From positions 1 through 64,000 of the forward strand of contig JAWKTM010000011.1 in assembly GCA_041399085.1 (NCBI GenBank): a stretch of DNA of 64,000 nt, given 5' to 3'. This DNA comes from JAWKTM01 sp041399085 (GTDB taxonomy: Bacteria > Planctomycetota > Planctomycetia > Pirellulales > Pirellulaceae). Both the position numbers and the translations under genes were made by a program. Numbering within the stretch: the first letter of the stretch is position 1; each line of letters starts with the position of its first letter. Below the pieces are notes generated by a model, which was given only the letters and a program-made list of their open reading frames with translations, had not been told where the DNA came from and did no database searches. Shown piece after piece: positions 28,550 through 37,905 of this stretch.

Positions 28550-29035
28550 CTAGAACGGCTCGTGAATCGACAGCACGGCGGCCGCGATGCCCAGTCCCAC
28601 AATGTTGCAAATAACAATGATCAATCCAACGCCATATAGCGTCTTGTAACCATCATCCCATTGCACTTTTCCGCCCCGGCGTCGGCCGAGCCAACTGGTT
28701 ATCACGCCACAAACCCAATTCCAGTGCAACATGACGTGAATAAGTATGCCAAAGGTGAGTGCGCTGATGAGTCCGAATTGAAGACTAATCCACCAATCAT
28801 AAGTCCGTCCCCACAACGTCCAACCTTTGACGCTCTCGACGGGCGGAAACACGAAACGCACCACGACGCTGCACCACATCAAACCGAGAAAGACGATCAA
28901 TAGCAACGTGTCGAGCCAAAAGTTGACCGTCGTGCGGGTCATCAGATTGCTCTTCGGCTTGGCGCCGCGTGCCGCAACCGCCGAATCTTTGGTGGCGGGC
29001 TCATTTGTCTTGTTTGCCAATTGTACGGCGTTCAT
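28550..29035 (-). CDS. DUF4405-like membrane protein of the cbb3 cluster
   Basis: The start at 29035 is set by a purine-rich GGGGGAGAGGA just upstream, giving 161 residues. Three to four transmembrane helices are visible: about 36-58, 80-100 and 130-155. The pattern 'WWISLQFGLISALTFGILIHVMLHWNW' with His residues in the second helix matches DUF4405, a cytochrome-b-like membrane family that may bind haem. Last gene of the cbb3 oxidase run, after a 155-bp gap from the SafE-like gene. Role inferred from position only. Confidence 0.65.
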   Translation of the reverse strand: MNAVQLANKTNEPATKDSAVAARGAKPKSNLMTRTTVNFWLDTLLLIVFLGLMWCSVVVRFVFPPVESVKGWTLWGRTYDWWISLQFGLISALTFGILIHVMLHWNWVCGVITSWLGRRRGGKVQWDDGYKTLYGVGLIIVICNIVGLGIAAAVLSIHEPF

Positions 29036-29190
29036 CGTTCCTCTCCCCCTCGTTGTGACATGGCTGCCCTCGTGCCGATCGCAGGCTCGAACCAAATCTC
29101 CGTCGCTTGTTTGGCTAGCGCCGGACCGTGAGCCTCGTCACGAAGAGCAGCAATTCACAACACTCATGTTCCGCTGCGATATGTATGCAC

Positions 29191-29892
29191 TTAAGTATGG
29201 CACATGGGGCAACCGCCCCCTTCGACGACGCCGGGCATGCTGACATAACCCAGACCCCTGGCGATCGAAAGTAGGCCGGTAATCAGTACGCACCAAGCCG
29301 CGATTTGGAACAGTCGTCGTCGTCCCGTCCAGCTCAATAGCGAACCGCCACACCCTGTCAAAATCATAACGGGCGCGGTCCCGACGCCAAAAACTACCAT
29401 CAAGGCCAGCCCAAGGGCGATGCTGCGCGTACTCGCCGCCAAAGCTAACATGCCATACAACAATCCGCACGGCAAAAGTCCGGTAAACATACCGGCCAGG
29501 AATGCGTTTCCGCCCCCCGGCGCATTCAGAAACGTAGCAAAGATCGAACCAGCCAAGCATGGTCCGTTACTAGTGACCTTCTTTTTGCCGAGCCAACCGA
29601 TCGATTGTAGACCTTGGTAGACTAAGAACGCTCCGGCCAGAATCGCCAGCAAAGCCGGTAAATTGATAAAGGTCGGCACTAATCGCGCCACGCGCCAGCC
29701 GCAAAAGCCGGCCGTCGCGCCCAACGTGCCATAAGTGAATAGTCGGCCAGCCGTGTAAAACAACTGACGATTTAGGTTGGCGGTCCATGATCGCGACGTG
29801 CTGCCAATGGCCAAGGCAAAACCGCCGCACATACCCAGGCAGTGGGACGAACCGAGCAAGCCGGCCAGCAGAATCAACGGAAACTCGATCAT
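29191..29892 (-). CDS. Sulfite exporter TauE/SafE-like membrane protein, copper-handling type
   Basis: The protein has 233 residues and six predicted transmembrane helices. It has the group's hallmark GSSHCLGMCGGFALA at the N-terminus and NAFLAGMFTGLLPCGLLYGMLALA in the middle. This subgroup lies with cbb3 oxidase and copper ATPase genes in many bacteria and is linked to copper insertion. The C-terminus ends GGGCPMCHT, which adds a Cys pair with CxxCH spacing. The start overlaps the stop of the CcoI-like ATPase by ATGA, so the two are translationally coupled. Confidence 0.85.
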   Translation of the reverse strand: MIEFPLILLAGLLGSSHCLGMCGGFALAIGSTSRSWTANLNRQLFYTAGRLFTYGTLGATAGFCGWRVARLVPTFINLPALLAILAGAFLVYQGLQSIGWLGKKKVTSNGPCLAGSIFATFLNAPGGGNAFLAGMFTGLLPCGLLYGMLALAASTRSIALGLALMVVFGVGTAPVMILTGCGGSLLSWTGRRRLFQIAAWCVLITGLLSIARGLGYVSMPGVVEGGGCPMCHT

Positions 29893-32291
29893 ACGGCTGG
29901 CTCTCCGATTTCGAGCGATTCTCGGTCCGACGTGAATTCGGATGACGTTGGATGCTCAATGCGCCCATTACCGCGCGCCAGATGGGTCCCTTGCGTGTGC
30001 GAATACGCTCGTGCCTGTGCCTCGTTCGTCGATGAGTTCATTGCTTCGCCTCCTTCAGTGGCCGAGTTGCCCGAAGCCGCTTGGACCACCGCGTTGGGTT
30101 CTCCGCCCAACCGTAGCGCGTTGCTCACAACCAACAGGCTGCTCACCACCATTGCGGCCGCCGCAATCATCGGATTCAGCAAGCCGGCCGCTGCAATGAT
30201 TACTCCGACCGTGTTATAGGCAAATGCCCATAGCAGGTTCCAGCGAATGGTAAGAACCGTCTCGCGAGACAGTTGAATCATCTGCGGAATGCGGGCCAAA
30301 TCATTGCCTAAGAGACAAACATCCGCCGAATAGCGAGAAACATCGGTGCCGCATCCCATGGCCGCTCCAACATCCGCTGTCGCCAATGCCGGAGCGTCGT
30401 TGATTCCATCACCAACCATAAATACAGGACCGAATTGGTCTCGAAGCTGACGCACCGCCTGTTGCTTCTCATCCGGCAGTAAACCGGCTCGCACTGGCAC
30501 GTCAAGCTCCTCCGCCAATTGACGGCCACGGGCTACATGGTCGCCCGTCAAAACTTCAACGTGCAGCTCGTTGTCACGGCACCAAGCCAACATATCCTTG
30601 ACGCCCGAACGTAGTTGCTCACGAAAAACGAACAATCCGCGGACTTGCCCACCCCAACCGATGAAGGCCGTCGAGCCCTGAAACGACCGCTCAACACCCA
30701 GCATCTTTGCCGCGGCTTCCTCGTCCCACTGGTTTTGCTCGCGCAGGAATCGTTCGCTTCCCAATACGGCTTCCGACCCCAATCCACTTACGTAGCCGCT
30801 GACACCACGTCCGGCGAACGTGCGTAGATTATCGACTTCATCGTTGGCGATTGCCGACTTATGAGAAATAAATTCGGCAATTGATGCGGATAGTGTGTGA
30901 TTTGAGTTTTCCGCCAACGTCGCGGCAACTCGCATGAATTCGTCGGTCGAAACCGACGACGCCACAATCATCGTTTCGACCACCGCTTGCCCCGTGGTAA
31001 GTGTCCCGGTTTTGTCGAAACACACGACTTTCACATCGGCCAATCGGGTCAGCGAGTCGCCGTCGCGGAATAGCAACTGTGCCCGTGACGCACGCCCCAA
31101 GGCGACCCAAAGGGCCATGGGGGTCGCCAGTCCCAGGGCGCACGGACAGGCAATGAGTACAACGGCTAGCGCGGCCAACATAGCGCCGGGCAGATCGTGC
31201 CAGAAATAATGTAGAGCAAACGTGCCTGCAGCAGCGAGCAACACCGCCGGAAGGAACCAGCGGGCGATTCGGTCGGCGAGCCGCTGATAGCGTTCTTGCT
31301 GTTGAGCTGCCGCGGCCACGGCGTCGATCATTCGCCGCAGTGTACCCGCACCGCCGGGGGCCGTTGCTTCGATATACAAATCCCCGTCAAGGTTGAGCGT
31401 GCCGCTGAACACCTCATCCCCAGTTTGTCTAACAACCGGCTCGCTTTCGCCTGTCACTGCCTGTTGATCGATGGTGGCCGTGTTTCGAACGATCGCCCCA
31501 TCCACGGGGATCCGTTCGCCAGCGAGAACATGCAACGTATCGCCTGTGTTGACTTCGCCCAAAGTTTGGACAATCTCCTCACCGTCGCGAATCACGCGGA
31601 CCGTGTCCGGCAGAAGATTCTCGAGCGCGCGTAACGCTTCGGTTGTCTTCAGCTTTCCCGTGGCTTCCAGCCAGCGGCCCAATGTTACGGCAACCAGTAC
31701 CATGCATGTGACTTCAAAGTACACATGCCCATCGCCATACAATGTCGATGCCAGCGAATAGATAAACGACGCGGCGACGCCGACCAACAACAGCAAATCG
31801 GTGGCGGCCGATCGACAGCGCCAATCCGCCAGAATATTGTCCAACAAGGGGCCGCCCAGCAGAAACAGGACGGGGACTGTCAACACTAGCGAGGCGTAGC
31901 GAAACAACTCGTGAAACGATCGAGCGTCGCCTCCCAGAGCTGCGTCGACATACACGTCCCGAGACCAGAGCGCCAACGTGAACACCATCACGTTCATCGA
32001 CAAGAAGATCGCCACGCCCAGGCGAGTTAGGGTCCAGCGGACGTGTCCCGCGTCCCCCTTTTCATTCGCCACGGCCTCGGCAAAACGACACCCGAAACAG
32101 CAATAACGTGGCTCACTCGTCTCGCCATTGTTTTCCGAGACGGACTGGTCCTTGGTCGCTCCCGCGTCCAAAGGCAGTCCACAGTAGTGGCATGTCTCGG
32201 GGTGACTCAACCCCGCCGACCGTGCCGCGTCGTGCGAAAACATAGATGGCACGCGGGAACTCTCGCCATCACGGTCGGACGCAATGTTCAT
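29889..32291 (-). CDS. ccoI: Copper-translocating P-type ATPase (CcoI/FixI type)
   Basis: The protein has 800 residues. The N-terminus has C-H-Y-C-G (34-38) and C-C-F-G-C (64-68), the layout typical of FixI/CcoI rather than a CopA heavy-metal domain. Further on: TGES near 279-282, the ion-path CPC at 382-384 (IACPCALGLATP), the phosphorylation site DKTGT near 426-430, and GDGINDAPAL. Its job is to move copper across the inner membrane for assembly of the cbb3 active site. Overlaps the small TM gene upstream and the SafE gene downstream. The last 60 residues are hydrophilic and not conserved. Confidence 0.92.
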   Translation of the reverse strand: MNIASDRDGESSRVPSMFSHDAARSAGLSHPETCHYCGLPLDAGATKDQSVSENNGETSEPRYCCFGCRFAEAVANEKGDAGHVRWTLTRLGVAIFLSMNVMVFTLALWSRDVYVDAALGGDARSFHELFRYASLVLTVPVLFLLGGPLLDNILADWRCRSAATDLLLLVGVAASFIYSLASTLYGDGHVYFEVTCMVLVAVTLGRWLEATGKLKTTEALRALENLLPDTVRVIRDGEEIVQTLGEVNTGDTLHVLAGERIPVDGAIVRNTATIDQQAVTGESEPVVRQTGDEVFSGTLNLDGDLYIEATAPGGAGTLRRMIDAVAAAAQQQERYQRLADRIARWFLPAVLLAAAGTFALHYFWHDLPGAMLAALAVVLIACPCALGLATPMALWVALGRASRAQLLFRDGDSLTRLADVKVVCFDKTGTLTTGQAVVETMIVASSVSTDEFMRVAATLAENSNHTLSASIAEFISHKSAIANDEVDNLRTFAGRGVSGYVSGLGSEAVLGSERFLREQNQWDEEAAAKMLGVERSFQGSTAFIGWGGQVRGLFVFREQLRSGVKDMLAWCRDNELHVEVLTGDHVARGRQLAEELDVPVRAGLLPDEKQQAVRQLRDQFGPVFMVGDGINDAPALATADVGAAMGCGTDVSRYSADVCLLGNDLARIPQMIQLSRETVLTIRWNLLWAFAYNTVGVIIAAAGLLNPMIAAAAMVVSSLLVVSNALRLGGEPNAVVQAASGNSATEGGEAMNSSTNEAQARAYSHTQGTHLARGNGRIEHPTSSEFTSDRESLEIGEPAV

Positions 32292-32488
32292 TGAACGCTT
32301 AGCAACTCAACTTGGAGCGCCGGGAACAGAAAGCGAATGGTGTAGTAGACCGTGAACACCCAGAAGCCGATCCAGATAAGTCGCACGTACCAGGGAATTG
32401 AGTTCCCCGTGTAATGGTGGTGCTGATGCTCTTGCTGGGCCGACGTGTGTTCTGGAGCGGTCGACGCGTTTTCGGGAGCGGAAGACAT
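32288..32488 (-). CDS. Small single-TM protein of the cbb3 cluster
   Basis: The protein has 66 residues: a His-rich N-terminus (QQEHQHHHYTGN), then one transmembrane helix (about 33-53, IPWYVRLIWIGFWVFTVYYT). Its stop overlaps the start of the ATPase gene (ATGA). Size and topology recall CcoQ/CcoS-like accessory subunits, but I do not recognise a family. The His cluster could bind copper; that is inference. Confidence 0.6.
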   Translation of the reverse strand: MSSAPENASTAPEHTSAQQEHQHHHYTGNSIPWYVRLIWIGFWVFTVYYTIRFLFPALQVELLSVQ

Positions 32489-32537
32489 GCTTAGTCCTTA
32501 TCGTGTCGTGCCTGAAAAAGACACTATAAAAGTTCGA

Positions 32538-32834
32538 TTACCATTGATCGTCTAAAAACTGCTCGTTCTGCAACATCCGGTCCTTGGGACGCTCGATGTC
32601 GTGGAACATTCCATTCGCCGTGGCCCACAGCAGCAACATGAAAAAGCCGGCACTGGCCAAGATGTAATTTAACATCGGCGTAATGGCGAATACTCCATCC
32701 GCCTCGCCTTGAAATACTTGCAGAAACTCCAGCAGTTTCCCAACGAACCCGTACATGCTGGGAATCAAAATCAGGAACGCCAGAATCAGTGTCACTCGGT
32801 TTCGGATTTTGGCGGAACGTTCGCGCGAAGCCAT
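32538..32834 (-). CDS. Small two-TM protein of the cbb3 cluster
   Basis: The protein has 98 residues with two transmembrane helices (about 12-35 and 50-75). A basic N-terminus (MASRERSAKIRNR) predicts it starts in the cytosol. It starts 3 bases after the ccoO stop, so it is surely in the same transcript. Not assigned to a known family. It may be an oxidase-associated subunit specific to planctomycetes. Confidence 0.6.
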   Translation of the reverse strand: MASRERSAKIRNRVTLILAFLILIPSMYGFVGKLLEFLQVFQGEADGVFAITPMLNYILASAGFFMLLLWATANGMFHDIERPKDRMLQNEQFLDDQW

Positions 32835-32837
32835 GGC

Positions 32838-33479
32838 TTATTCCTCCGTCATGATCTCGTCAAGCTCTTCGTAGTAAGGATACGTATCCAGCCAAGAGCC
32901 GAGCCACTGGACGTAAGTAATCAACGCCAACCCTCGCTTGTTCGGTTTATCGGGAGCGCCGTCGAACAGCCAAGGATAGTCGGGCATGGGCGAATCGGTC
33001 GACACCAGCTTCGGGCGATAGAAATGCACCAGATGCCAGTCGTTCGACCGCCGACCGCCCTCGCGGCTGAGGTCCGGTCCAACGCGACGGGTCCCGAACA
33101 TCACCGGCCGCTGCAACTCGTTTTGATATTCCTCCGTCGTCGAAACCTTGCCGAAACGCAGCGACTCGTTGGAGACGGGCCGCACGAATTGGCTGTGACA
33201 GTGCCAGCAAGCTTCGCCGACGTAGATCTGCCGACCCAACCGCAGCGCCTCGGCACAAGTTTCTTCGTTCGCCTCCCCGAACGCCGCCTCGAATTGTTCG
33301 GGATAGCGTTCCGCCAGTTGGTTGAACTGGTACATCAAGCGGTCGTTGACGAGTTCCTCGGCCGGTTTCTCGGGAAGATCCTTATACATCAACATCGGCA
33401 CCAGGGCATTGCCCAGAAAGGCGAGGGCGAAGAACCCGATGCCGCCAATGAAGAAGATACCTGATTTACTCTCAAACAT
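32838..33479 (-). CDS. ccoO: cbb3-type cytochrome c oxidase subunit II (CcoO/FixO)
   Basis: The protein has 213 residues: one N-terminal membrane anchor (about 7-32), then a periplasmic mono-haem domain with CWHCH at 91-95, followed by the family stretch SQFVRPVSNESLRFGK and FGTRRVGPDLSREGGRRSNDWHLVHFYRP. The Met ligand is in SPMPDYPWLF. It passes electrons to CcoN. It lies 75 bp after ccoN on the same strand. Confidence 0.94.
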   Translation of the reverse strand: MFESKSGIFFIGGIGFFALAFLGNALVPMLMYKDLPEKPAEELVNDRLMYQFNQLAERYPEQFEAAFGEANEETCAEALRLGRQIYVGEACWHCHSQFVRPVSNESLRFGKVSTTEEYQNELQRPVMFGTRRVGPDLSREGGRRSNDWHLVHFYRPKLVSTDSPMPDYPWLFDGAPDKPNKRGLALITYVQWLGSWLDTYPYYEELDEIMTEE

Positions 33480-33554
33480 GGTTGATTCGCAGTGTCAAAA
33501 AAGTGATGAAGCTACGTTCGTCGACGATGCAAGGCCGAACGATTTTCGTCCGCG

Positions 33555-35048
33555 TTAAACGCCAGCCGTTGCCGATTCGACCTTTCGCGGGCGAGCGGAG
33601 ATGTGCGACTCGACAGGAGCGTAGCCTTTCCAGGTCATATACAGGTTATAAAGGAAACACAGCAGACCGCCGAACATGGCCAAGCCGGCAAAAACGCGCG
33701 TCATCCAAAACGGCTGGGAACCATCGACCGACACTTCCCACGGTTGTAGCGACGCCCACCAGTAACCTTGAAACACGCCGCACAGAATTAAGTCCGTTGC
33801 CATAACCAATACGCCGGCAGCCGAAAGCCAATAGTGATACTCGCACAGCTTGCGACTGTACCAAGGTCGATTCAATAGCCGTGGGAACAGGTACGTCATA
33901 ATCCCGAACAGCCACATGCTGAACACGCCGAACATCACCAAGTGCGCGTGACCAACAACCCAGTCGGTGAAGTGGATCAACTTTTGGAAAGTCAACGTGA
34001 CTTGCATCGAACATTGCAAGCAGGTCAGGAAGTAGTAGAACATGCCGGTGAAGAACCAACGCAACGGGATGTTGGTCAACAGAGCACGGCTGTTGCCATA
34101 CAACGTCATGTGAAAATTGATGACCACCGTCGTCACGACCAATTCAACGGCGATCGTGGAGATGATTGCCTGATATTGCAGGAACATGGGGATCGGTGTG
34201 TATAGGAAGTGGTGGATGCCTTGCAGCGGGTAGAAGAAGGCCAAACCCCAGAACCCGACCAACGACAATCCGTGGCTCCAAATTGGCTTCTTCAGCAAGA
34301 TGGGCACGAAGTAATACATCAAGCCCCAACCGAGCGGCGTGACGAACAAGCCGACCAAGTCGTGAATAAACAGGCCGCCGACCGCTCCGGCGCTCGTTCC
34401 TGCGACATAGTATTCCGGTAGCAAATTGCCCATCGCGTAGGTCAAAAACGTCCAAACAAAGGCCGCCATGAAATACCACAGCGTCACGTACATCGGCCCC
34501 TTCACACGCAGGATGGGCGTCATGAAATTGACGGCCACCAGAGCCAAGCCGACCAGCGCGATCGGGTCTACCCAGAACGGAGTTTCACCCCATTCCAGCC
34601 CTTGGGCTCCCAAATTCATGGGCAGATGCGTGCTCTTGGTCAGATCGGCCACCCAATCCGAAGCTTGCAGCATCGGGCCAAAGATGATGCCCACGGCCGT
34701 GCAGAGCACGATGGCTTGCCAGGCACAAAAGATGAACCAGGAGAGCTTGTCGTTGAAGACGCGGTGCATCGTCAAACGGGGCACCGCCCAGTGCAACGTG
34801 CCGAGAAACGCGTTGGCCAAAAAGCCATATGCCACGGCATTTGTGTGAATCATTCGCCAGCGACCTGGCGAGAACAACTCGACGCCATTCAATGGATTCC
34901 AATGGACCAATTGCAGGGCCATAAGAATCCCAGCGGTCATCGAAATGGTCATGAACGTCAGCGCCGCGAGATAGTACGCGATGACGATCTTCTCGTCGAC
35001 CAAGTCCTCGTGACGCGGCGCGGGTGCGGCGGCAGTATCCGAACTCAT
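33555..35048 (-). CDS. ccoN: cbb3-type cytochrome c oxidase subunit I (CcoN)
   Basis: Catalytic subunit of 497 residues from the ATG at 35048, which overlaps the upstream stop (ATGA); the frame is open to 35150. Twelve transmembrane segments are expected. Haem and CuB ligands are visible: HTNAVAYGFLANAFLGTLHW near 65 (low-spin haem b), IHDLVGLFVTPLGWGLMYYFVP (CuB His), LQGIHHFLYTPIPMFLQ (the HH pair), and GHAHLVMFG near the C-terminal third. Reduces oxygen to water and pumps protons. Identification is certain. Confidence 0.95.
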   Translation of the reverse strand: MSSDTAAAPAPRHEDLVDEKIVIAYYLAALTFMTISMTAGILMALQLVHWNPLNGVELFSPGRWRMIHTNAVAYGFLANAFLGTLHWAVPRLTMHRVFNDKLSWFIFCAWQAIVLCTAVGIIFGPMLQASDWVADLTKSTHLPMNLGAQGLEWGETPFWVDPIALVGLALVAVNFMTPILRVKGPMYVTLWYFMAAFVWTFLTYAMGNLLPEYYVAGTSAGAVGGLFIHDLVGLFVTPLGWGLMYYFVPILLKKPIWSHGLSLVGFWGLAFFYPLQGIHHFLYTPIPMFLQYQAIISTIAVELVVTTVVINFHMTLYGNSRALLTNIPLRWFFTGMFYYFLTCLQCSMQVTLTFQKLIHFTDWVVGHAHLVMFGVFSMWLFGIMTYLFPRLLNRPWYSRKLCEYHYWLSAAGVLVMATDLILCGVFQGYWWASLQPWEVSVDGSQPFWMTRVFAGLAMFGGLLCFLYNLYMTWKGYAPVESHISARPRKVESATAGV

Positions 35049-35668
35049 AGTTGCTCCGTTTGCAGGCGATAAGGCGAGTAGGTTCCCAGCGGATAGACAA
35101 GCGCCATCGTCCATCCGAATACGAGGTGAGTAAGCAGGCCGACCCACCACGGAATCATTTCCACGATCCAGTTGCCGCCAAACAGCGCCGGCTGCAACCA
35201 GCTTAGTATCACATAAAAATTCACAATCCAGATCACCACGCCGAGAACCGTGCCCACGATCAGGCGTTGAGTCAATGTCTCTTGATTTAGACGCGCCATT
35301 ACAAGCTGGAACGGAATGCCCAACAGCATGCCCGTACCCAAATACAAACAGCAGCCAATGGCTAATGCCAAACCGCCTTGCATTTCGGGCTCAAAGGCTT
35401 TCTCACCCAGTGGAAACGTCAGATAGACCTGGATCAGCTTCAATGGGTGCTGGTTGGTCAAAAGCGATCCGACGATGTTAAACATGAGACTGGACAACGC
35501 CGCGACCATTCCGAGCATAAAGCCGGTGACCACGTAGTACGCGGTGTAAAATCGTCGGGCTTGCCAGGGCTCGACTTGGCGCGAACGCTCCAACTCAACT
35601 TCCAGTTGCGTGACTTTAGCCCGCAAGTCGTTGAGTTGTTCTTCGATTTGATTGGTGTTCGTGGACAT
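35045..35668 (-). CDS. Four/five-TM protein of the cbb3 cluster with N-terminal coiled coil
   Basis: The protein has 207 residues. A short coiled coil (about 5-32, IEEQLNDLRAKVTQLEVELERS) is followed by transmembrane helices near 43-68, 98-122, 135-160 and 170-195. The stop overlaps the ccoN start (ATGA). No family recognised. Position inside the oxidase run suggests an assembly factor or an extra subunit. The coiled coil suggests self-association in the cytosol. Confidence 0.65.
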   Translation of the reverse strand: MSTNTNQIEEQLNDLRAKVTQLEVELERSRQVEPWQARRFYTAYYVVTGFMLGMVAALSSLMFNIVGSLLTNQHPLKLIQVYLTFPLGEKAFEPEMQGGLALAIGCCLYLGTGMLLGIPFQLVMARLNQETLTQRLIVGTVLGVVIWIVNFYVILSWLQPALFGGNWIVEMIPWWVGLLTHLVFGWTMALVYPLGTYSPYRLQTEQL

Positions 35669-35747
35669 AGGTCGTTCCGGTACGAGATGGACGAGACGCG
35701 GGAGAAACGGCAGGCGGACGAGTGCGAATCAAGTGGTGATTCGCGAT

Positions 35748-37361
35748 TTACGAAGACTCGCCCGAGTCTGTCGTGCTTTCCTCGGCGGGCGGTGTATCGG
35801 CTGGCGGGCTATCGGGATTCGGAGCGTCGGCGGCTTCCGATTCGGCCGGCTCGGTATCCGCGGCGGGTTTCGGCTCGTCCGACTTGGGTTCATCGGCAGG
35901 AGCGTCGGAATCGCCATCGGATTTCGATTCCGCCGCGGACGTTTCTTCCGCGGGCTTGTCTTCCGCAGGGCTATCCTCGGCCGGCTTGTCATCCGAAGGC
36001 TTATCCTCGGTCGGTTTCTCTTCGGCTGGTTTATCTTCTGTCGAAGGCTTTTCGGCGTCTGGAGAATCGACTGGCTTTTCCTCTGAGTCGTTCGAAGGCT
36101 CCGCGGCCGGAGCTTCGGGCTTTGGCGACTCGGAACTGGGGGATTCGGTTGCCGGTTCGGGAGGGCTTGCCGGTTCAGGAGTTGCCGGTTCCGGTTGCGG
36201 CTCGTCGGCTGGGGTTTCGGCCGGTGCTTCCGACACCGATTCCAAGGCCGTTTCCTTCAGGCTCTGTTCGTAGTCTTTGATTGCCTGCTCGGGAACTTCA
36301 TAACCCTCGACCACGGCAGTTACGAAATGCACTAGATGCCACATTGTTTCCGGGTCTTCTTGGAAGGCCGTGGCAAAGCCAGGCATTGGCGTACCGTTGA
36401 TGCCCGAGTAAATGCGGCGATAAATATCCAGCGGACGACGACCGCCGTGCAACATGCCGGACGTGAGGTCGGCGGCGTAGGCGACTTGCCCCCAATCGTC
36501 CTTCGGAACATCCTCGGCGGAAACGCCGGGCCGTCGCCCACCCTTGCCATCCGGGCCGTGACATTTGACGCATCCCAGCTTCGAATTTAGAAACGCCTTC
36601 TGCCCCAACGCGACCGAGTCTTGGTCGTAAGGCGGTTCATTCGTCACCGGGCGAACGACTTTGCCCGACGCTTCCTGCCAAGAATCTTGTATCTTCGTGG
36701 CATACTCGGCCACGTACTTCGGGTCGTAATCATCCTCTTCGGTCAGCTCGATCTTCGACTCCTGAATCAGCGACTCTTCGAATTCACCGCGCTGAGCCAG
36801 CATCTTGACGTGACGAATCACGGCCGCCATCTCATCTTCGGGAAGCCAGCGAAAACTAGGCATCGACGTTCCCTTCGCCCCGCGCAGAATAATGCGGCGC
36901 AAATCTTCGTCACGCGGCTTCTCGCCACGCGGCGTCGATGTGAACTTGAACGTCCCTTGGCGATAATCCCGCGGCTTGGGATCGAGATACTCGGCCGCCT
37001 CGCCGTTACCGTCGCCGGTGACTCCGTGGCACGGAGCACACTGCTTGGTGTAGACCGCCAAACCGAACTGCAACTCGTGACGAGTCGCCCGTTCGACCAA
37101 CGGCACTGCCTCGGGACCGGTCGCATCCTCGGGCGCTTCGGCCTCTGGATCGGGAATCATGAAACGCGGTTCGGCGGCGGTGCCGAAGTAGCGGCGCATG
37201 TACTCCTCAAGCTGCTCTTGATGCTTCGCTGGCAACTCGGAGACAGCCTCGCGCGAAACATACGTGCCTTGAGGTTTCGTCGAACATCCAGCGATGGTGA
37301 TTGCGGCGAATAGACAAAGCCAAGGCCCTCGCTGCGAGCCTTTGAGAGAATTCCAATTCAT
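35748..37361 (-). CDS. Dihaem cytochrome c lipoprotein (CcoP-like role) with long acidic tail
   Basis: The start at 37361 gives 537 residues with a lipoprotein signal (helix, then ITIAGC, Cys26), so it is a periplasmic lipid-anchored protein. Two cytochrome c domains: CAPCH at 108-112 (with Met in GTSMPSFRWL) and CVKCH at 264-268 (Met in GTPMPGFATAF). From about residue 380 to the end runs a low-complexity tail of E, D, P, A, K and S with repeats of the type EDKPAEEKP. It is the first gene of the cbb3 run and takes the place where ccoP usually sits, so it probably delivers electrons to CcoO/CcoN. The lipid anchor instead of a CcoP transmembrane helix is unusual. The frame is open to 37625 but the earlier part lacks a signal. 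Confidence 0.85.
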   Translation of the reverse strand: MNWNSLKGSQRGPWLCLFAAITIAGCSTKPQGTYVSREAVSELPAKHQEQLEEYMRRYFGTAAEPRFMIPDPEAEAPEDATGPEAVPLVERATRHELQFGLAVYTKQCAPCHGVTGDGNGEAAEYLDPKPRDYRQGTFKFTSTPRGEKPRDEDLRRIILRGAKGTSMPSFRWLPEDEMAAVIRHVKMLAQRGEFEESLIQESKIELTEEDDYDPKYVAEYATKIQDSWQEASGKVVRPVTNEPPYDQDSVALGQKAFLNSKLGCVKCHGPDGKGGRRPGVSAEDVPKDDWGQVAYAADLTSGMLHGGRRPLDIYRRIYSGINGTPMPGFATAFQEDPETMWHLVHFVTAVVEGYEVPEQAIKDYEQSLKETALESVSEAPAETPADEPQPEPATPEPASPPEPATESPSSESPKPEAPAAEPSNDSEEKPVDSPDAEKPSTEDKPAEEKPTEDKPSDDKPAEDSPAEDKPAEETSAAESKSDGDSDAPADEPKSDEPKPAADTEPAESEAADAPNPDSPPADTPPAEESTTDSGESS

Positions 37362-37905
37362 TCGGGGACAACCTTGGGTCGACCGGTGTGGACGGAAGAG
37401 GCGGGTAAAACGAACGAGCAATCCGTGCCCACGTTTTGCTCTGTTTTGGACTTGGGGGCCGCGTAATGGCACATCGCGGGCCAAACTGTTTCGGATCGCG
37501 TTTTTTGGGAATTGTGCGGGAACGGTACGGGTTTTCTTCAAGTTGGAAATGTGGGCCGAGCGCGCGAGCGCGCGGTTTGACACACGCGGGTGTGCGGCAT
37601 TCGCCGCGCGACTTCGCACGGCCACCCTTCGACCGTTTACCGCCAGCCGATCGGCAAACTTTTATGGGACAGGAGAAAGCCGCGATCTGGCCGCAGCGAA
37701 ATGGGAGTTGCCGAAGCCAGCTTGACGGGCGCGCGGAAACGGTTCCACTGCGAGTTCGTCGCAGTGAAACGCTCGAAGTGAAGGAATCGCGGCCGGCTGT
37801 TGTTATGATGGAGTCAACTTCATTGGCGGTAGCACAACGACATGCTATCGTCCGTCGAGTCCTCGCTGACACACGCCTCGCCCCTTCCCACCGACGCACG
37901 AACTC
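37362..37905. other. Divergent intergenic region, no gene seen
   Basis: This is 544 bases between the first gene of the cbb3 run (minus) and a PSD1 gene (plus). It must hold both promoters. I see TATGAT at 37804-37809 (plus strand) and TTGACA at 37577-37582 without a good partner, so none is called. No RNA gene or repeat is evident. Confidence 0.4.

Noticed and set aside
35773..36273. 166-codon Ser/Gly/Ala-rich open frame on the plus strand
   Set aside because: It is the antisense of the acidic low-complexity tail of the cytochrome gene on the minus strand.
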